A DNA stretch of 64,000 nt, taken from Microbacterium sorbitolivorans (GTDB lineage: Bacteria; Actinomycetota; Actinomycetes; Actinomycetales; Microbacteriaceae). Shown here in pieces: positions 36,074-46,876 of this stretch (the first letter of the stretch is position 1; each line of letters opens with the position of its first letter). The notes under the pieces were generated by a model. The model saw only the letters and a program-made list of their open reading frames with translations, was not told the DNA's origin and searched no databases. Both the position numbers and the translations under genes were made by a program. Where the stretch lies: the NCBI RefSeq assembly GCF_003327285.1, contig NZ_KZ848477.1:59356-123355 (forward strand), written 5' to 3'.

Positions 36074-36835
36074 CCCGGGCGCGCCGCCGGATCCGCGCCG
36101 CCGGATCCGCGAGATCTCACTCTTTTCGCGAGATCGCACTTTTTTCCGGGCCCACGGATCCGCGAGATCGCACTCTTTTCGTGAGATCTCACCCAAATGA
36201 GTGCGATCTCGCGGGAACAGTGAGACCTCGCGGGAGGCGGGCCCGTTGCTCCGCAGTGGGTCGCCACAAAACGTCGCTTCGAGGTACGTAGAGGCGGCGT
36301 TTTATGGCGACCCACCGTGTCCGCTCTCGCGCGCGGGTACGTGCGCGCGGGTTCGGCCGGCGACAGACCCGCGCTGCCGCGCTCTGCGCGCGAGCTGGAT
36401 CAGCGCGCGATCCGGATCCGCGAGGTCGCACCCGTTTCGCGAGATCGCACTCTTTTCCGGGCGTTCGCGCGAAATGAGTGAGACCTCGCGGGAGGTGGGC
36501 CGCTGCTCCACAGTGGGTCGCCACAAAACGTCGCTTCGAGGTACGTGGAGGCGGCGTTTTATGGCGACCCATTGTGTCCGCCCCTCGCGTACGCGCCGCT
36601 CGCGCACGCGCGCGTGCGCGCGAGCGGCGTAGCCCCGTGGATCCGGCGCCCGGCCCGCGAGATCTCACTCATTTGCCGAGATCGCACCGAAACGAGTGCG
36701 ACCTCGCGAAACGAGTGCGACCTCGCGAAACGAATGCGACCTCGCGAAATGAGTGCGACCTCGCGAAATGAGTGCGACCTCGCGAAAAGAGTGCGACCTC
36801 GCGAAAAGAGTGCGACCTCGCGGGGGGTGGCTGAC
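36074..36835. repeat. Convergent intergenic block of family B and family A repeats
   Basis: No gene is visible. Family B words (CGCGAGATCGCACTC and TGCGACCTCGCG) occur at about 36104-36240, 36420-36490 and 36655-36830. Two family A palindromes at 36256-36315 and 36513-36571 are nearly identical to each other. The composite unit, B words followed by A, is repeated about 257 bases apart. It separates the convergent 35129-36073 and 36836-39043 genes. Confidence 0.8.
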
Positions 36836-39043
36836 TTACGCGTCGCCCGCAACCGAAGCCGGGGCCGGGGCCGGGGCGGAGCGGCGGGTGGCCCGGCGGG
36901 CCGCCGCGCGGGCGATCAGCCAGGCCAGCAGCACCAGCCACGCGCCCACGAACGAGGCCACCAGCACCGGGAAGGGCGGCGGGAGGAACGTCACCGTGAC
37001 CGTGTCGCCCACCGAAGCGTCGGCGAGCGACACCGTCAGCAGGTAGTCACGCACCGGGTCCGTGAGCGTCGCCCCCGAGACCGAGTAGCCCGGGAAGGGC
37101 AGGCGCGAGAGCGTCACACGGGGGTCGGATCCGACGGACGTCACCGTGAACGACACCGACGTGTCGCTCACCGTCTCGTCGGCGATCAAGGTTCCCTCGC
37201 CCGTCCACGTCACGCCGCCCGCCGACGGCAACGGCTCGTCGCGGTCGAAGCGCCAGGTGTAGTCGCCGTCCTCGGCGAGGTGCCATCCGTCGGGGGCAAC
37301 GGGCTGAGACGGGAACGTCTTCTTCGCCGCAATGATCGTCGACACATCCAGCAGGTCGGCCACCGGCAGCCCGGTCTCCGAGTCCACCGACCACAACACG
37401 TCGAGCGCGTCGTCGCACGTCACCCCGCGCAGGTCGCTGCACAGGTCGGTCGCGTACGCCGAGAACGGCAGCACCGTGTACACGCTCGACACGTTGGTGT
37501 CGCTCAGGTACCAGAGGTTCGCCATGAGGCGCTCGTCCCAGCTCTCGGGATCCGTGGCACCCTTCATATAGTCGCCGACGACGATCGCGTCGCCCGAAGC
37601 GTCTTCGAGCACCGACTCCAGAGCAGAGGTAGACGTCGGCGCGTCAACCCCCGGCAGCGGCGACTCGCGCCACTGCAGCATCTGCACCCCGCCGACGCCG
37701 AGGGTGACCACGAGCGACGCGACCACCACGAGGTTCGTCTGCCGCTGCCAGCGCGGGGCGCGGCCGGCGACGTAGTTCGCCGAGGCGGATCCGGTGAAGC
37801 TGAACGCGGCGAGCGCGACCGTCTGCAGGGCGGCCGCGACGAGGATCGACTTCCACGACCACATCTCGGCGACCCAGGTGATGTACGCCATCGCCACGAT
37901 CAGGCCGAACGACCACCACACCTTCGCGCGCGTGATGCGCTCGGGGTACGCGCGCGTGGCCGCGACGGCGAACACGACGAGCACGGCGATGACGACGTAC
38001 GGCATCATGCGGATCGGCCAGCGGATCGCGCCGAGGTCGCTCGGGCCGAGCACGAAGGCGAGCATCGCGGATCCGAGAACGAAGACCGGCACGAGGGTGC
38101 GGGCGCGCGCGATCGGCAGGAAGAGGGGGAAGAGCGGCAGGATCCACGCGATGTACATCAGCGGTCCGTCGGTGTAGCCGTTCCACGAGTAGATGGATCC
38201 GGTGGTCAGCGGTGACGCCGTCGTGAAGAGGTCGGCGACATCGGCGTTGAGGAATCCGGTGTTCTCGTACGGCGCCTCGCTGCGCGTGGTGACGGCGCTC
38301 GTCGCCATCGCGGGCAGGTAGATGACGAGCGTCCACAGCGCGCCCCACGCGCTCGCGGCGAGGGTGCGCAGGATCCGGATCCGGTCGCGGCGAACGATGT
38401 GCTCGACGAGGGTGGCGACGAGCACGACGACGAGGACGATGACGCCGAAGACGTATCCGATGGTGATGAGGGTGAAGCTCGCGAGCACGTACGGCCACGG
38501 CGACTTGCCGTACTCGACGGCGCGGCGCAGCGCCCACCACACGAGCGGGAACAGGCATGCGTCGAAGAGCCCGGTCGACCAGCTGGCGGCGTCCATGTAG
38601 ACGGTGAACCCGGCCGCCGGCGCGAGCACGGCGACGAGCGCGGCCCACGGGCGCGAGGATCCGAACTGGGTTGCCAGCAGGTACATGCCGATCGAGAACA
38701 CGGCGAGGAACGCGATCTTCCAGATCGTGACGTGCACGGCGGCATCGGGCGCGGCGTATGCCGTCAGCCCGATGAGCCACGTGATGGGGCTGAGGATGCC
38801 CCACTGTCCCTCGGCGAAGTAGTTGCCGCCCTGCCAGGCAGACGGATCCAGGATCGGCAGTTCCCCGCGCGACAGGTACTCGCCGAGCGCCCACCACTGC
38901 CCGAAGGATCCGCGCTCGGTGTCGTCGGTGAAATAGAACCGGGGGTTGATGAGTACGCGCGACGCGGCGAGCGCGATCGTCAGAAGCGTCGAGAGCAGGG
39001 GCCAGTGAAGCCGCTGCCAGAAGGTGTCACGCGTCGAATCCAC
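36836..39043 (-). CDS. Large multispan membrane protein, YfhO-like
   Basis: A 735-residue protein with about 11 N-terminal spans ([64 protein letters not shown] and others), then an outer domain with Asp/Ser-rich strands, and a C-terminal span ([24 protein letters not shown]). The plan and the FPGYSVSG motif resemble YfhO and related GT-C membrane proteins linked to lipid-linked glycan addition. The start is GTG 39043 because frames further upstream overlap the rmlA promoter. It reads away from rmlA. The C-terminus is followed by family B repeats. Confidence 0.8.
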   Translation of the reverse strand: MDSTRDTFWQRLHWPLLSTLLTIALAASRVLINPRFYFTDDTERGSFGQWWALGEYLSRGELPILDPSAWQGGNYFAEGQWGILSPITWLIGLTAYAAPDAAVHVTIWKIAFLAVFSIGMYLLATQFGSSRPWAALVAVLAPAAGFTVYMDAASWSTGLFDACLFPLVWWALRRAVEYGKSPWPYVLASFTLITIGYVFGVIVLVVVLVATLVEHIVRRDRIRILRTLAASAWGALWTLVIYLPAMATSAVTTRSEAPYENTGFLNADVADLFTTASPLTTGSIYSWNGYTDGPLMYIAWILPLFPLFLPIARARTLVPVFVLGSAMLAFVLGPSDLGAIRWPIRMMPYVVIAVLVVFAVAATRAYPERITRAKVWWSFGLIVAMAYITWVAEMWSWKSILVAAALQTVALAAFSFTGSASANYVAGRAPRWQRQTNLVVVASLVVTLGVGGVQMLQWRESPLPGVDAPTSTSALESVLEDASGDAIVVGDYMKGATDPESWDERLMANLWYLSDTNVSSVYTVLPFSAYATDLCSDLRGVTCDDALDVLWSVDSETGLPVADLLDVSTIIAAKKTFPSQPVAPDGWHLAEDGDYTWRFDRDEPLPSAGGVTWTGEGTLIADETVSDTSVSFTVTSVGSDPRVTLSRLPFPGYSVSGATLTDPVRDYLLTVSLADASVGDTVTVTFLPPPFPVLVASFVGAWLVLLAWLIARAAARRATRRSAPAPAPASVAGDA

Positions 39044-39098
39044 TCTGGCTACGCTAGCTTCCCGTTCTCTTGCGGGCCCGTATGACACGATGGAGGCT

Positions 39099-40959
<1,861 letters not shown>

Positions 40960-40960
<1 letters not shown>

Positions 40961-42525
40961 TGCAGACCACGATCGACGGCCTGCTGCTGTTCGACCTCGC
41001 CGTTCACGGCGACAACCGCGGCTGGTTCAAGGAGAACTGGCAGCGCGAGAAGATGGTCGCGGCGGGGCTTCCCGATTTCGGGCCCGTGCAGAACAACATC
41101 TCGTTCAACGCGACCGCGGGGACGACGCGCGGGATCCACGCAGAGCCATGGGACAAGTGGGTGTCCGTCGCGACCGGACGTATCTTTGGTGCGTGGGTTG
41201 ACCTGCGCGAGGGCGAGGGATTCGGGCGCGTGTTCACGGCCGAGATCGGGCCCGACAAGGCGATCTTCGTGCCGCGCGGGGTGGGGAATGCGTTCCAGGT
41301 GCTCGAGGACGGCACCGCGTACACGTACCTCGTCAACGATCACTGGTCGCCGGACGCGTCGTACTCGTTCCTGAACCTCGCCGACGAGACGGTCGCGATC
41401 GACTGGCCGATTCCGCTGTCGGAGGCCGAGCTGTCGGACAAGGATCGCGCACACCCACGCCTCGCCGACGTGGTGCCGATCGCGCCGAAGAAGATCCTCA
41501 TTATCGGAGCGAACGGGCAGGTTGGGCGCGCGCTTCGTGACTCGTACGCGGGTGCGGGATCCGCGGGCGCGCTCGCGGGCGCGGGCACCGGATCCTCCGA
41601 CGCGGGATCCGCGGAAGCCGCCTCGCGCGCGGGCGCGGGTGCGGGCGCCGGATCCGCGGATGCCGCTTCGCGCGCGGGTGCGGGCGCCGGATCCGCCGGC
41701 GCGGGTTCGCTCGCGGGCGCGGGATCCATCGGTGCGGGATCCGTCCCTTCGCACATCGAGTTTGCGAGTCGGGACGACCTGGATCTCACGAGCGACATCT
41801 CGGGCGCGCGGCGGTGGCGCGACTATGGCGCGATCATCAACGCGAGCGCGTACACGGCGGTCGATAAGGCCGAGACCGACCGCGCGGGCGCGTGGGCGGC
41901 GAACGCGACGGGCGTCGCACAGCTCGCCCGGATCGCGGCCGAGTACGGGATCACGCTGGTTCACGTGTCGAGCGACTACGTTTTTGACGGATCCGAGACC
42001 TCGTACGACGAGAGCGCGGCGCTCGCGCCGGTCGGCGTGTACGGGCAGTCGAAGGCGGCGGGTGATGTGGCGGCGTCGACGGCTCCGCGGCACTACATCG
42101 TGCGCACGTCGTGGGTGATCGGCGAGGGCAATAACTTCGTGCGGACGATGGCGTCGCTGGCGTCGCGTGGAATTGATCCGGCGGTCGTCGACGACCAGAT
42201 CGGCCGGCTGAGCTTCGCGAGCGAGATCGCGCGCGGGATCCGGCACCTGCTCGAGAGCGGCGCGCCGTTTGGCACGTACAACCTCACGGGATCCGGTGCC
42301 GCGGGGAGCTGGTTCGACGTCGCGCGGCGCGTGTTCGAACTGACGGGCCACGACGCGGGGCGCGTGAGCGCGACGTCGACGGAGGCGTACTTCGCGAACG
42401 CGCAGGGCCCGATCGCGCCGCGGCCGGCGAATAGCGTGCTGTCGCTCAACAAGATCGAGGCGACGGGCTTCGTGCCGGCCGACGCCGACGCCTCGCTCGT
42501 GGAGTACCTGCGCGCGGGAGAATAG
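40960..42525 (+). CDS. Fused RmlC epimerase / RmlD reductase with a low-complexity insertion
   Basis: A 521-residue bifunctional protein for the last two steps to dTDP-L-rhamnose. Residues 1-170 are the RmlC cupin domain (GDNRGWFKENW, TTRGIHAEPWDKWV, IFVPRGVGNAFQV). From about 175 an RmlD Rossmann domain begins (ILIIGANGQVGRALRDSYAG), with SSDYVFDG and YGQSKAAGD holding the catalytic Tyr and Lys. Between the first beta-alpha unit and FASRDDLDLTSD lies an insert of about 70 residues made of Gly, Ala, Ser and Asp (AGAGAGAGSADAASRAGAG). In other RmlD proteins this loop is a few residues long. Its DNA contains seven GGATCC words. The fold may tolerate it because it exits on the surface. Confidence 0.93.
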
Positions 42526-42530
42526 GCAGT

Positions 42531-43343
42531 GTGACTGTCGCAAGCGAACTTCTCGACCGCATCGGATCCCGTATTGACGAGAGCGGGTTCGTCGCGCACG
42601 GCGTGCACGTGCGCGCGGGCGACGAGACGGCCGAGCGGCGGTGGGCGCCGGACGTGCGCGAGGAGATCCACTCGGTCGCGAAGGCCATCGCGGTTCTCGC
42701 GGTAGGGATGGCGCGGGATGAGGGTCTGATTGATCCGGATGAGGTCGTCGCGCACGATTACACGATGCGCGATCTGCTGCGGATGACGAGTGGCGTGGAC
42801 TATCCGTGGTCGCCGACGATGTTCGACGATGACGATGTGTATACGTCGTTCCTCGCGCGCGAGCCGCGCGGGCGCGTGTTCCAGTACGCGAACGCGAGCA
42901 CGTACGTCGCGATGCGCACGCTCGCCGCGCGCGTGGGCGATGTGGAGGAGTGGCTCGAGCCGCGCCTGTTCGCTCCGCTCGGGTGGGACGGCATCTCGTG
43001 GCGGCGCTGCCCCGGCGGGCACGTGCTCGCGGGCGAGGGCATCTCGCTGACGACGGAGGAGATGTCGCGGCTCGGCGTGCTGCTGCGCGACGGTGGCGTA
43101 TACGAGGGCCGGCGGCTGGTGGCATCGGACTGGATCGACGCGATGCACAGCGACTGGTTCTCGCGTACGGCGGGTCCGGGGTACGAGGGTTACGCGCTGG
43201 GCGCGTGGCGCGGCCCGGGCGAAGGATGGCGCCTGCACGGAGCGTACGGGCAGATGGTGCTGTTCCGCCCCGACGCGGTCGTGACGATCACCGCCGACGA
43301 CCACTTCGGCGCCGACGAGCTCGCCGCCTTCGTGATGAGCTGA
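42531..43343 (+). CDS. Beta-lactamase-family serine hydrolase
   Basis: A 270-residue class C-like hydrolase. HSVAKAI holds the catalytic Ser-x-x-Lys near residue 49, QYANAST the Tyr-Ala-Asn near 123, and LHGAYGQMV occupies the KTG position as HGA. Such proteins include esterases, D-alanyl esterases and carboxypeptidases; the substrate is open. The start is GTG 42531, six bases after rmlCD. Being directly behind the rhamnose operon suggests a cell-surface role, yet no signal peptide is visible, so it is probably cytoplasmic. Confidence 0.87.
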   Translation: MTVASELLDRIGSRIDESGFVAHGVHVRAGDETAERRWAPDVREEIHSVAKAIAVLAVGMARDEGLIDPDEVVAHDYTMRDLLRMTSGVDYPWSPTMFDDDDVYTSFLAREPRGRVFQYANASTYVAMRTLAARVGDVEEWLEPRLFAPLGWDGISWRRCPGGHVLAGEGISLTTEEMSRLGVLLRDGGVYEGRRLVASDWIDAMHSDWFSRTAGPGYEGYALGAWRGPGEGWRLHGAYGQMVLFRPDAVVTITADDHFGADELAAFVMS

Positions 43344-43705
43344 CCGCGGATCCGGTGCGTTCCGCGCGCGGGCGCGGGTGCGGCGCGTTTCGCACGGGTG
43401 CGGGTTGCGGGTGCGGCGCGGTGGCGCGGGTGGTTCCGGATCCGGCCGCGCGGGCCGTGATCGCGGGGCGACGCGCGAGTACGAGTCCGACGGTGCGTGT
43501 GCAGGGCCGCGCAGTTCCGCGGGTCCTGAGCGGTGCCGGGTCACGCTCGCGTGTGTTCGTGAGCGTGCGCCGAGAGAAGTCGCTCTCGGCGGTCGGAACC
43601 CATAACGGCACGGAATCCAGTCCGATCCTTGATGCGGACTCGAAGCCGAGGCTGAAGAGCCTTGCCGAACGCCCGCGGGCGGCTACCGTGGGGCGGTCGC
43701 GCGGG
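43344..43705. other. Intergenic space without a convincing gene
   Basis: The 362 bases between the serine hydrolase and the HNH gene, which converge here, are very GC-rich at the left, with GGGTGCGG-type repeats, and more mixed at the right. Short frames exist on both strands but have no recognisable protein and no ribosome site. Confidence 0.6.
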
Positions 43706-45469
43706 TCACTCCTGTTGGCGGAAGCGGCGCGGGGGTGGTTCGTAGTTTTCGAAGAGATGGCGGAGTCCTGCTCGGCGCGGCATCTCGCGGGTCTCGCCGT
43801 TGGGGCCCCGGAGGACGAATTCGGCCTTGCCGTCGCGCGTGATGCGCCACTTTTGATGGTGCAGGTGCATGTGGTGGAAGCGGCAGAGCAGGATGCCGCG
43901 ATCGATGTCGGTGCGTCCGCCCTCCGAGTACGGATCAATGTGGTGTGCCTCGCAATGCGACGCCGGGCTCTCGCATCCCGGCCAGCGGCATCCGCCGTCC
44001 CTCGCCGCGAGCGCCACGCGCTGCGGGCTCGTGAAGAGCCGGCTCTCGCGGCCAACGTTGAGTGGATCGCCGGACCCGTCAACGGTCACCTTCACCGTGC
44101 CCGTATCGCAGATGCGCTGCTCGATGGCAGCCTGGGGTAGAGGACGCATGCCGTCTTCCGTATACCCTCCCCGAGGCTTCATGCCTCCAGCGCCATATCT
44201 GTTTTCGCCCGGTGGTGGGCCCGCGGCGTCTCGATGTCGAGCGCCGCCCGCGCGTTGGTCGATATCCGAGCTCGTGCTGTCGACAGCCGCGGCTGCACCT
44301 CGGCGAGTTCGCCCGTTGTCGGTAGAAATCGATGCGATCTCGCGGGCACCAGCGCCGGCGCCCGCGGTGCCGGTAGAAACGGATGAGATCTCGCGGGCTT
44401 TTCCGTCGGGATCCGCGGTGCCAGTGGAAATGAGTGCGATCTCGCGGGATTGCCCACCAGGATCTGTCCTGCCCTCAGAAACGGGTGCGATCTCGCGGGG
44501 GTGGGTGGGCGGGGGCGGGTCGTTCACGATCGTGACCATGCGGACGCCCGCCTTGCGGGTGCCGTGGACCGTTTCCGCGTCGGCGACCGCGCCCGCGTTC
44601 AGCAGGTCGAGCATCAGGTCGTACAGCAGCTGGTCGTTGGTGCGCGGGTCGTCCACGAGCTTCTTCGCCGCCTCGATCTCGGCCGAGTCGACGAAGCGTG
44701 GGCCTCCGCGCCGCGGTCGTAGCGCCGCCGATTCGATCGTCGAGACCGTGGCGAAGCCCTCGTCGTCGAACACGATCGAGGCCCGGTGGATACCCTCCGC
44801 CGTCGTCCACGAACGGAACGATCTCGCGTCGTACCGGGCGAGGAAGCGGCGCTCGGCGCCGTCGGGATCCATGAGATCTCGCAAGAGCCGCGCCTGCGCC
44901 CGCAACTCCTCCAGCGTGCGCTCCGCGGCCTCCCTCACGAGGTCGCGTGCGGCTCCGCGCCACGCGTCTTCCATTCCCTCGGGCGGCGCATCGAGACCCA
45001 TCCGGATCGCGTCGCTCTGCTCGGTCGAAATCTCGCCCGACAGCAACGCGCTGGCGATCGGGGCGTGCCACGGATCCGGCCGCTCGCCACCCGCGGGCGC
45101 GCCCTCGAGCACGGCGCGGCCCACGCGGATCCGCTGATTGGCTGCTGCCTTTCCGGATCCGGTGATCGTCTGGACCAACGCCGCCGCATTGCGGTGCCCA
45201 CGCTTCTGCGCGAGCCCGTCCTGCCCCGCCTCGCGCGACGAGCGCTCGGCAATCACGCCGATCGCCACAGCCTCCACGCTGTCGAGCGCGCGCCTCGCAT
45301 CGGCGATGTGCTGCGAGATGTCGAAGACGGCATCATCGCCGAGCCGTCGCATCTTTCCCATGACATCGTCGTCGCCGAGCTGCGGCGTCGTTCCCGCGAC
45401 GTTATCGGCGGAGCCCAGCAGATCGCGCACCACCTCGATCTGCTCGACGGCCCCGCCCAAAATGTCCAT
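43706..45469 (-). CDS. DUF222/HNH endonuclease-like (13E12 type) protein with in-frame repeat block
   Basis: A 587-residue protein. Residues 1-300 form a DUF222 helical domain; residues 500-545 carry an HNH nuclease motif: CRWPGCESPASHCEAHHIDP and then ILLCRFHHMHLHH, with CxxC, HH and the final HH for metal binding. Between them (about residues 320-385) are four units of the kind REIAPVSEGRTDPGGQS, REIALISTGTADPDGKA, REISSVSTGTAG and REIASISTDNGR, coded by the same TGCGATCTCGCGGG words seen as intergenic family B repeats. These proteins are numerous in actinobacteria and of unknown role. Upstream is a tandem 168-base duplication covering its start. Confidence 0.85.
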   Translation of the reverse strand: MDILGGAVEQIEVVRDLLGSADNVAGTTPQLGDDDVMGKMRRLGDDAVFDISQHIADARRALDSVEAVAIGVIAERSSREAGQDGLAQKRGHRNAAALVQTITGSGKAAANQRIRVGRAVLEGAPAGGERPDPWHAPIASALLSGEISTEQSDAIRMGLDAPPEGMEDAWRGAARDLVREAAERTLEELRAQARLLRDLMDPDGAERRFLARYDARSFRSWTTAEGIHRASIVFDDEGFATVSTIESAALRPRRGGPRFVDSAEIEAAKKLVDDPRTNDQLLYDLMLDLLNAGAVADAETVHGTRKAGVRMVTIVNDPPPPTHPREIAPVSEGRTDPGGQSREIALISTGTADPDGKAREISSVSTGTAGAGAGAREIASISTDNGRTRRGAAAAVDSTSSDIDQRAGGARHRDAAGPPPGENRYGAGGMKPRGGYTEDGMRPLPQAAIEQRICDTGTVKVTVDGSGDPLNVGRESRLFTSPQRVALAARDGGCRWPGCESPASHCEAHHIDPYSEGGRTDIDRGILLCRFHHMHLHHQKWRITRDGKAEFVLRGPNGETREMPRRAGLRHLFENYEPPPRRFRQQE

Positions 45470-45850
45470 GATTCAGTCCATCACCGAGCACTGACAAACG
45501 AAGCGAGCAGGTACGGCGACGGATCTGAAGCGTCCGAGCACCACCGCGATCGTGGCCACGAAGAACACGCGGGGTCGACGAACGGACACGTCACGCACCA
45601 CCGCGCCCGGCCCGCCAGCCACACCGAAAATGTCCATGATTCAGTCCATCACCGAGCACTGACAAACGAAGCGAGCAGGTACGGCGACGGATCTGAAGCG
45701 TCCGTGCACCACCGCGATCGTGCCCACGAAGAAGACGCGGCTCGCCGGACGGACACGTCGCGCACCACCGCGCCCTGCCCGCCAGCCCTGCCGAAAATGT
45801 CCATGATTCAGTCAATCGCCGACCACTGACAAACGAAACGAGCCCGGTCG
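45459..45850. repeat. Tandem duplication of the HNH gene's start and leader
   Basis: Units begin at 45459, 45627 and 45794 (periods 168 and 167). Each contains the AAAATGTCCATGATTCAG block, which on the minus strand is the ATGGACATTTT start of the HNH gene. The third copy is partial. Copy two can encode a 54-residue open frame (45473-45637) that stops three bases before the real start. The third copy's version is frameshifted by a one-base difference, so the peptide is probably not selected. Confidence 0.85.
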
Positions 45851-45903
45851 CGCCCCACCGACAAACGAACCGACCCGTCACCGGGAGGACACCCCCATAC
45901 GCC

Positions 45904-46464
45904 ATGATGGGCACCATGACGCAGCTCTACTCCCTGGTCAGCACGGCTCCCACGCGCGGCGACGTGATCGACATCGCGGATCCGGATCGGCGGATCTGGA
46001 ACGCGCTCGTGATGGGCGAAGACGCGGATCCGTTGGACCGCGCGATCCAGCACGGCGCCCGCATCACCGCGGAGGCGCAGGGGCGGTTCCGCCCGCGCAT
46101 GCTCGAGAAGTCCGATTACCTCTCCGCGAACCTGCCGATCCCGCTCTTCTCCGAGCGCCTCGCGGCCCACGTGCCCGGCTATGCGTGCGCGATCACCTGC
46201 AAGGGCAAGGAACTCACGTTCGTGCTCCCGCGGATCCGCGAATATCGCGACCTGCTCGACCCCGACGCGACCTCTTGGCGCACCTCGTCGAGCGGATCCA
46301 GGTTCCCGCTGTCGGTCGTCTACCGCGGCGACGCGAGCGACGACTTCCTGCTAGCGCGCGACCGCACGTACCCGTCGATGGTCCTCGCCTCGCAGGCCTT
46401 CGTCGACCTGTGCGCCGCCGAGCGCCTCAACATCGACTTCGCCCCGGTCACGATGTCGGCGTAG
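45904..46464 (+). CDS. Orphan protein with Imm11/DUF1629-like features
   Basis: A 186-residue protein, 182 if started at ATG 45916. I do not recognise it firmly. The middle (LPIPLFSERLAAHVPGY) and the C-terminus (LASQAFVDLCAAERLNIDFAPV) resemble the 'serve as receptor, then short beta strand' ending of Imm11/DUF1629 immunity proteins. It starts after the leader duplication of the HNH gene and ends in the family E repeats. A GGGAGG about 17 bases upstream is too distant for 45904 and weak for 45916. Function unknown. Confidence 0.6.
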   Translation: MMGTMTQLYSLVSTAPTRGDVIDIADPDRRIWNALVMGEDADPLDRAIQHGARITAEAQGRFRPRMLEKSDYLSANLPIPLFSERLAAHVPGYACAITCKGKELTFVLPRIREYRDLLDPDATSWRTSSSGSRFPLSVVYRGDASDDFLLARDRTYPSMVLASQAFVDLCAAERLNIDFAPVTMSA

Positions 46465-46486
46465 GCGAGGCAGAAACAACGCGGAA

Positions 46487-46552
46487 GATCTGCAAACGCG
46501 TTACTGAAATCTCTGCAAACGCGATAGTCAAATCTCTGCAAACGCGATACTA
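46487..46552. repeat. Three 23-base tandem repeats (family E)
   Basis: TCTGCAAACGCG begins at 46489, 46512 and 46535, each followed by TTACTGAAATC or ATAGTCAAATC. They lie between convergent gene ends, and the last copy contains the stop codon of the 46550-46876 gene. Confidence 0.8.
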
Positions 46553-46876
46553 GGGCTCCGCATCCCACACCGCGGCATACCTCTCGGCGACGAGCGGCCA
46601 CACCACCGCGATGCCGTCGTCGACCGTGTGCACGCGCGCGGCGAGCTCGCCCGTGACCACGAACTCGTGTGGGATCTCCCGGCCGGCCTGGTCCCGCCGG
46701 CCGAGCGGATCCGGGAACCGCAGCGCGACCACGTCGCCCGCCCGGCTGCACGCGCGCCGCTCGTCGCCGACGGCGCCGAAGGCGGCGTCGTAGGCGGGTA
46801 GCGGATCCGCATGCCCGGCCGTTTCGAGAAAACGGAAGCCCCAGCGGCGACCGCGGGTGGCCCACATGAGGCTCAT
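46550..46876 (-). CDS. Small conserved-looking protein translated with the GTPase
   Basis: A 108-residue protein starting MSLMWATRGRRWGFRFLETAG. Its ATG overlaps the stop of the upstream GTPase gene (ATGA), so it is coupled to it. It contains DPLPAYDAAFG, VALRFPDPLGRRDQAGREIPHEFVVTG and a WPLVAERYAAVW ending. I know no function; the tight coupling suggests a regulator or partner of the GTPase. Confidence 0.75.
   Translation of the reverse strand: MSLMWATRGRRWGFRFLETAGHADPLPAYDAAFGAVGDERRACSRAGDVVALRFPDPLGRRDQAGREIPHEFVVTGELAARVHTVDDGIAVVWPLVAERYAAVWDAEP

Noticed and set aside
43344..43705. Gene on either strand in the space before the HNH gene
   Set aside because: Short frames only, with repetitive GC-rich translations and no start signal.
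45473..45637. 54-residue peptide before the HNH gene
   Set aside because: It lies in a duplicated leader; the older copy is frameshifted, so no sign of selection. Kept only as a remark.
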